A stretch of 64,000 bases of DNA from Rhea pennata (lineage: Eukaryota; Chordata; Aves; Rheiformes; Rheidae), in the NCBI RefSeq assembly GCF_028389875.1, contig NC_084673.1, positions 11,879,501 through 11,943,500 on the forward strand. The letters are read 5' to 3'. Within the stretch, counting starts at the first letter, position 1; the number at the start of each line of letters is the position of its first letter. Below, piece after piece: positions 58,751-64,000 of this stretch. The notes under the pieces were generated by a model, which worked only from the letters and a program-made list of their open reading frames with translations, did no database searches and had not been told where the DNA came from. A program made the position numbers and the translations under genes.

Positions 58751-61700
58751 TTCACAGGGCTAATAACAAAGGCTTGTTTTTAATGGTTCTGAAAAACCTG
58801 ACTTGCTCTTGGAAGAGGGGTGAGGGAGGAATCACAAACTCTGCTGTCTAAACCAAACAGCAGCAGAGCACGTGGGGCGGCTGGGCTGGGCTGGGCTGGT
58901 GACACTGGGGGATCTTTGCTGGCCCCTGCACAACCACAGGGCAATGTGGCTCTCCCCAGCACCCGCCAGTGGTGAGAAAGCCCTGGGAGGATGAGGGCAG
59001 GTGGGATCAGCTTCTCCTTTGGACCCGGTCACTTATTTTCTCCACTGGGGAGCGGAACGGCAGTCGGGCTACTCCCCAGTATGTTCCTGGCTCCCAGCAA
59101 ACCCTGCTCAGGCCCTGCACAGAGCATCTCCTGCTCGATGCCTCCCTAACTCACCTCCTTCCCTCTACCTTCTTTCTTCTTCTACTTGGTGCAAAAGATT
59201 ATCTCATTTTGCCTCTCTCTAACTTTGTCAGGCACCCTCCTCTCTTCAAGTGCCAGCACTTGGAGCCCCGCTGAGCTCTGAGCGGGAACTGAACTCGGCG
59301 GGGAATCCTCCCTGAACAAGGGGCGGCACCAGCTTGGCCCTGCTGCCTGGAGGTGCGATGGTTTCAGCTGCAGGACAGCACTCAAAGCCTTCGTGGAGGA
59401 GGGAGGCTTGCCTCTGAGAGGGTGAGTTGGGCACATCCAGCATCTCCTCTGTCCTCTCTTCAGGGCGTTCTTTCCTCCCGTTATTCTCTCTGTATCGTTC
59501 TCTTTTGCTTCTTTAAACATTAACATGGATATCTTCTTGTGCCAGTGTTGTCCTTCAGCTTCAATATCTCTTTTTTTTTTTCTCCTTCCCTGGTGTTTAC
59601 CCTCCAGATGTATTTGTAGAGAAAAATCATATCACTGCCTGACTTGACTTTACAAGGCTGAACAAGCTATATTGTTCTATGTCCCTTTCCTGCCGTATGC
59701 CCTCCCTTCTCAGCTCACCTTTTCTGCTCCTTTTCTCTTTTCTTTAAGGTGAATAGCTTTCTAGCTTAGCCACCACATGGTGAGTGACCTTGGGCAAATC
59801 ATTTCACTTCACTTCAAACCTCAGTTTCCCTACCTATAAAGAGCGGACAACTCCATCCTGCAACATGGATTGGGCTGGATACTGTCTCCAGGTAGAGGAG
59901 CGCTCTCTTGTTCTACAGGGAGGCCCATTTCTATACTCTGTGTGCTTACCTCTCAACAGAAACATAAACTGAAGTGATCTAGGACACAAATCCTGTCCCA
60001 GGCAATTACAGACAGCCACAGCATAGCTGCATAGGCCAAGTGACCATCCAGAGCATGCTGAATGCTTGTGGCTCAATCATGTGTAATCAAACTTCTTATG
60101 GCCTGTTATAAACTTAAAAGTGGGGCAAAAGTTGGAATCAGAAAGTCTTCCAGGGAAGAGAGCATCAGGTACCTGTCTGTTGTGTTGATGTTGATGAGTA
60201 CATCAGTGAGCATCTTGACTGGCACACCACTGTGACTGCATCCCTCTTTCTTCTTGTAAGACCTCACATAGACTTGCATTTCTCTCTTCTGGAGTCCTGT
60301 CACGCTCATAATTTATTATATTTTTCTTGGACTCGCATACTTAGACCATTTTCTTATTTGATCCTTCTCAACCAATGAGCCCTGATGCGTGGTGGAAACA
60401 ACAGGGTTGTTCCAAACTCTGTGCTTGTGAGCTTGAACCTTGCACAATGCACGCCTCGTTCCTCTTTCTGGAGGCCTAGTGGCCATCTTCTGCTGGGTGA
60501 TACTCTTGTCACCTTCTGCCTGCTCCTGCTGCCTCCTAATTTTGAAGCAGTAGCAAACTTCATCAGCGTGAGGTCACTAATGGAAATGTTGGTATTTTGG
60601 TCACACAAGTTGTGTGCACCACAAATTGTGGTGACAAACCACATCTGTGAGGCACTCTCCTCATATCTTTCCACCAGCCTCGTTCTCTCTGTTCCAAGAC
60701 TTCCTTTCAGCATCTTTCTGGTTCTGTTCCCCATGTGTTCCCCCTCCGAGCCATCTCCTGCAGAGCATAGAGAGGTGCCATCACTCTATTCTCTTGGCCT
60801 TTCTCTTTCAAGACAACTATCACATTAGCCTGGCAGAATGCACTGTTGGGTAAATCCATTATGTGTTTTGATCCCTTTTCCTTATATTTCTCTGTTGTTC
60901 ATCATCCTTTTCTTCTAGCTACATGTGCTGAGATGGCACAAGGGGTAGGGTGCACCTTAAAAATAGGCATGTACATGGGAAGTATTTGCATGGCTAAATA
61001 GCCACCCTGTTGTCTGTATTTAGGCAAGAGTCATTTCAGAGGAGCACAGGACAGCCCAAGCCCAGGTGCTATTGACACTGGAGAATGCAGCAGATTTCAC
61101 TGAGAAAGTGGATGTTTGAACAGACAAATGCAGCACAGCTCAGAAGTGCTGTCTGGAGAGTGGATGTTTACACAGGGGAATGCTGCATTTGCCCTGCTAT
61201 TAGAGCACAAAACAAATGTTTGCCCAGGTAAGTGCAGAGCCCAAGGTGGGAAGCTGAGGTTTTGCATTGAGCTTTTGGCTTTTGAGCCTTTACACAGTGA
61301 GGCGGTGTCTTGGCACATGCTGTGGGCTGTTTGTGCTGCTCTGGGCACCTGGAGGGAAGGTGAGGGACTGCTCGGGGTTGCTCTGCTGTGTACCCGCACT
61401 GCAGACAGTGCTGGGGCGGGGAGGGGAGCACTGGGCCTGCTCGGCTAGGGAGGCAAGGACTGACCTTATTTCTCATCCTGCTCAGGAATTAAAAGCCATA
61501 AAGTATGCACTGGTGAAAAATTGCTTTTGATATGTTTTTTCATCAGACAAATTCTCTTTTCTCTCTTTTTCTCATTCCAAGAAGAATCGGTGAAGATGGA
61601 TGTCCTCTCCTCTCCATTTTAATCAAACGAATACATTTTCAAACTACCAAATTCCTTGGTAGCGTCTTTGGAGAAACTTTTGGGGCTGGCATTTTGGATT

Positions 61701-64000
61701 AATCACAGTGCTCCTCGCCCGCTTGTGGGAGGTGGGAACTCGTGCCTCTCTGCACTTGGTGGTGGTAAAACACTGCCACAGATGCTCAGAGAGTTAAAGA
61801 AGATACATATCCCCCTCCTCCCTGCAGCTCTCACACTTTGAGATGCAAATAGTGCACTTGCTGTAGCAGTGTGTGCCTCCAATGGCTGAATGCTTCTCCT
61901 GTAGCTGAGGCGAGGAAAGGGGAGGGCTGGGAGGGCTTGTGGGTTGGGATGGGCTTGCGGGTTAGTTGTGTGGGATAAGGTCAACAGGGTCTTTGAAGAA
62001 AGCACACCAGAGATACCATCAAACCTGCTGCTGTGAGGCTGGCTTGTTCTCCTGTGTGTGTCATGGGTGGTGGGAGGAAAGCCTGTGGCTGCTGGGCACT
62101 GCCTCTGCCCTCCCTGTGCTCCCCAGCGCTGTGCATCCCGGCTTGGGGTGCTCAGGGAGAGCCCGGCCACCCCTGCCAGTGGCTGTTGGCAGTGAGGATG
62201 CTCCCCGTAGGCCCTGCTCCCGATGAGGGGACGGTGTGTGTGAGGAGCCAGGCGAGGTGGCAGGGCCAAGTCAGCTCAGGGAGGGCAATTCCAAGGTTGC
62301 TTTGTAGCTACTGTTTTAACTTTGGAGCAGAAGTTAGTTTTTAGGCTCTCAACAGATAAAGGAAATGGACCCAGTTGTTTTCTATTGTGCAAGAGAACGG
62401 AAATGAGAAGTCCCAGACAGCTCCATGAGAGCAAGGTACCGCTGCAAAGTACCCAGAGATGTTTGGCCCCAGTTGCTGTGGTCCTTGGGGCAAGCAGTGC
62501 TTCTCAAGTGCTCCCTGCTGCCCTGCTCTTTGAGGGAGATGCAGGAAAAGAGCCCCTTCCCTCAACAGCCTGAGGCCTCCCCTCTGTGCCGTGAGAAGCC
62601 ACTTTCCTTCACAGCAGCACTGGGATGACCATGGACCTTTCCAGGCAGCGGTGTCACCTGCAGATGTTGCAGGCTGGAGTTGTTGGCCTCAGACAGCTGG
62701 GTGGGTTTGCGTGTGCTGGTGCGACAAGCATTGGTTTCTGCAGGGCTCAGAGGGAACGGACTGCTGCAACGTCTGTGATGAGGGCTGCTGTTGTGGTTTC
62801 AGTGTTGGTGCTGGTGGGCTGGTGAGGAGGAGGCAAACCAAAATATTTATACCAGAAGATGTGCGCTTTTCTGAGCTGAAGCTTGGGCAGCGTCCCAGTC
62901 CCTCCATATGGGCTTGCAGACGTCACTTACCTGATCGCTTTCTCTCTTAGGCAGAGAGTGACTGGGTTACTTGATTTCAAGGAGGAGGCGAACCCAGGCA
63001 TGAACAGGGCTCACCAAGGCAGCGCTGGAGATGGATCTGTTCCCAGGCTACTGGCCTCTGGAGGTGCCTGGCTGCTGGGCACTCTCCTCCCTCTGTGGGG
63101 AAAGAAAACCTGCTTTGCTCTCTCTATCTGCTCCCTCCTGCTGCAAAGTGCTAGATTTTGCTGGGCCATTTACGCCCTGTCTCCATTCCATTCTGGAGAT
63201 GCAAGCCTCTTTTTGCTCTTCCCTGAGCACTTGCCTCCCCCACATCCTTGCTGGGGAAGGGGGCCCTGGACTGGCTCCAAAATCCCATGTGTGGGCTTGG
63301 TGCCCAACGTGGACCAGGGTGCTGGGATGCAGTCCCTGTTCAGTGCTGGCCCATCCATGCAACCTCCTGGGGCTGCTCTGCTCCCTATTCCCCACTGTGC
63401 ACCCCTTCCCCAGCACCCTTGTCCTCCCAGCCCAGGCTGTAGACCCAGTTTTCTCTCTCACAATGTCCTAATGGTGCCTTTTAACAACTGTTTTTGGACT
63501 GCAGTGACCTGACAGAGTCCTGTGCTTCCATTGCCTTCAGGGGAGATCCTCTGAGTGCAAGCACCTTCCCATGGAGAGACAGCTTGTGCGGGGGCCTCAT
63601 TTTGAGATCATCCTCTGGAACGGCGATGTTAAATCTCCCAACCTGTAAATCGGAGACAGCCCCTCTCATCCTCTCTCTGACAAGATTTATGATGGTCACA
63701 GATAACTGGCTTTCATTATAGCAGTGCTCATAAATCCTCCCTTTATCCTCTTCCAGGCTCCTGCCATCATCGTCACCCACACGTTCACTGCTGCCTCCAG
63801 CTGTGGGTGATCCCTCTCTTCCTGTGATCCCTGCCTTCCCCTCTGGCTTCTGCTTGTTGCCTCCCCTGATTCCATGCACAGATTGCTGCTCTCTCTCCAG
63901 GTCATTTTGCATCTTGGATCTCCCTTGTCTCTCCTGTGACAGGGCCAAATCCTCTGCGGGTGCAAAACTGGTGAGATGTCAAACGGTGTGGCAAGTGGCT
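58751..64000. other. Gene-free stretch to the window end
   Basis: No exon is recognised. A MIR remnant is at 59762-59846. Open frames on both strands, including a 155-residue one on the minus strand at 63481-63948, do not resemble known proteins. Confidence 0.4.
59762..59846 (+). repeat. MIR-type SINE remnant
   Basis: GTGAGTGACCTTGGGCAAATC, then ATTTCACTTC and ACCTCAGTTTCCCTACCTATAAAG, follow the MIR consensus ('GTGTGACCTTGGGCAAGTCACTTAACCTC...CTCAGTTTCCTCATCTGTAAAA'). This is the clearest MIR in the window. Confidence 0.75.

Noticed and set aside
63481-63948. 155-codon minus-strand open frame at the window edge
   Set aside because: No recognisable family, and no splice partner visible; the underlying sequence may be a conserved noncoding element but I cannot test this.

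Overview
The window is vertebrate nuclear DNA, almost certainly from a bird and probably a songbird. The evidence is large intron-containing genes with GT-AG splice sites, CR1 LINE tails, worn MIR-type remnants, and one SINE with a tRNA-Ile head and a CR1 tail of the kind described from passerines. There are no operons, CRISPR arrays or phage genes.

Layout. Positions 1-2826 hold no gene I can recognise. Positions 2827-9161 (+) carry a five-exon gene for a 226-residue tail-anchored protein of the MFF/FATE1 family. Its N-terminus is MFF-like and its C-terminal coiled coil and anchor are FATE1-like. Positions 13720-20939 (+) carry a complete six-exon CNGA2, the olfactory-type cyclic-nucleotide-gated channel alpha subunit (671 residues). 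It starts in a CpG island and ends before an AATAAA at 21173. FATE1 and CNGA2 are also adjacent on human Xq28, so this is a conserved gene pair. Positions 20940-26640 are GC-rich intergenic sequence with a second CpG-rich patch at 23.2-23.9 kb.

From about 26.65 to 47.75 kb the sequence becomes markedly AT-rich, apart from a CpG island at 30.85-31.56 kb. This block carries pieces of a Diaphanous-related formin closest to DIAPH2: an exon-1-like piece in the CpG island, where the ATG and the conserved exon end are in different frames, and three consecutive exons of the N-terminal armadillo (DID) region at 40494-43576. The last two are separated by what reads as an intact AT-AC (U12-type) intron. 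The last exon has a one-base frameshift, and I find none of the exons that should lie between exon 1 and 40494. I read this as a truncated DIAPH2 duplicate. The alternative is the true DIAPH2 5' end with a duplicated exon block in its first intron.

From 47.75 to 64 kb the sequence is GC-richer again and I recognise no gene. It has a CpG-rich patch at about 58.04-58.75 kb, a pair of 205-bp direct repeats 1,075 bp apart, poly-T runs and a MIR remnant.

The two confident genes are not known to work together. CNGA2 is a plasma-membrane cation channel of sensory transduction, and the MFF/FATE1-like protein should sit on the outer mitochondrial or ER membrane.
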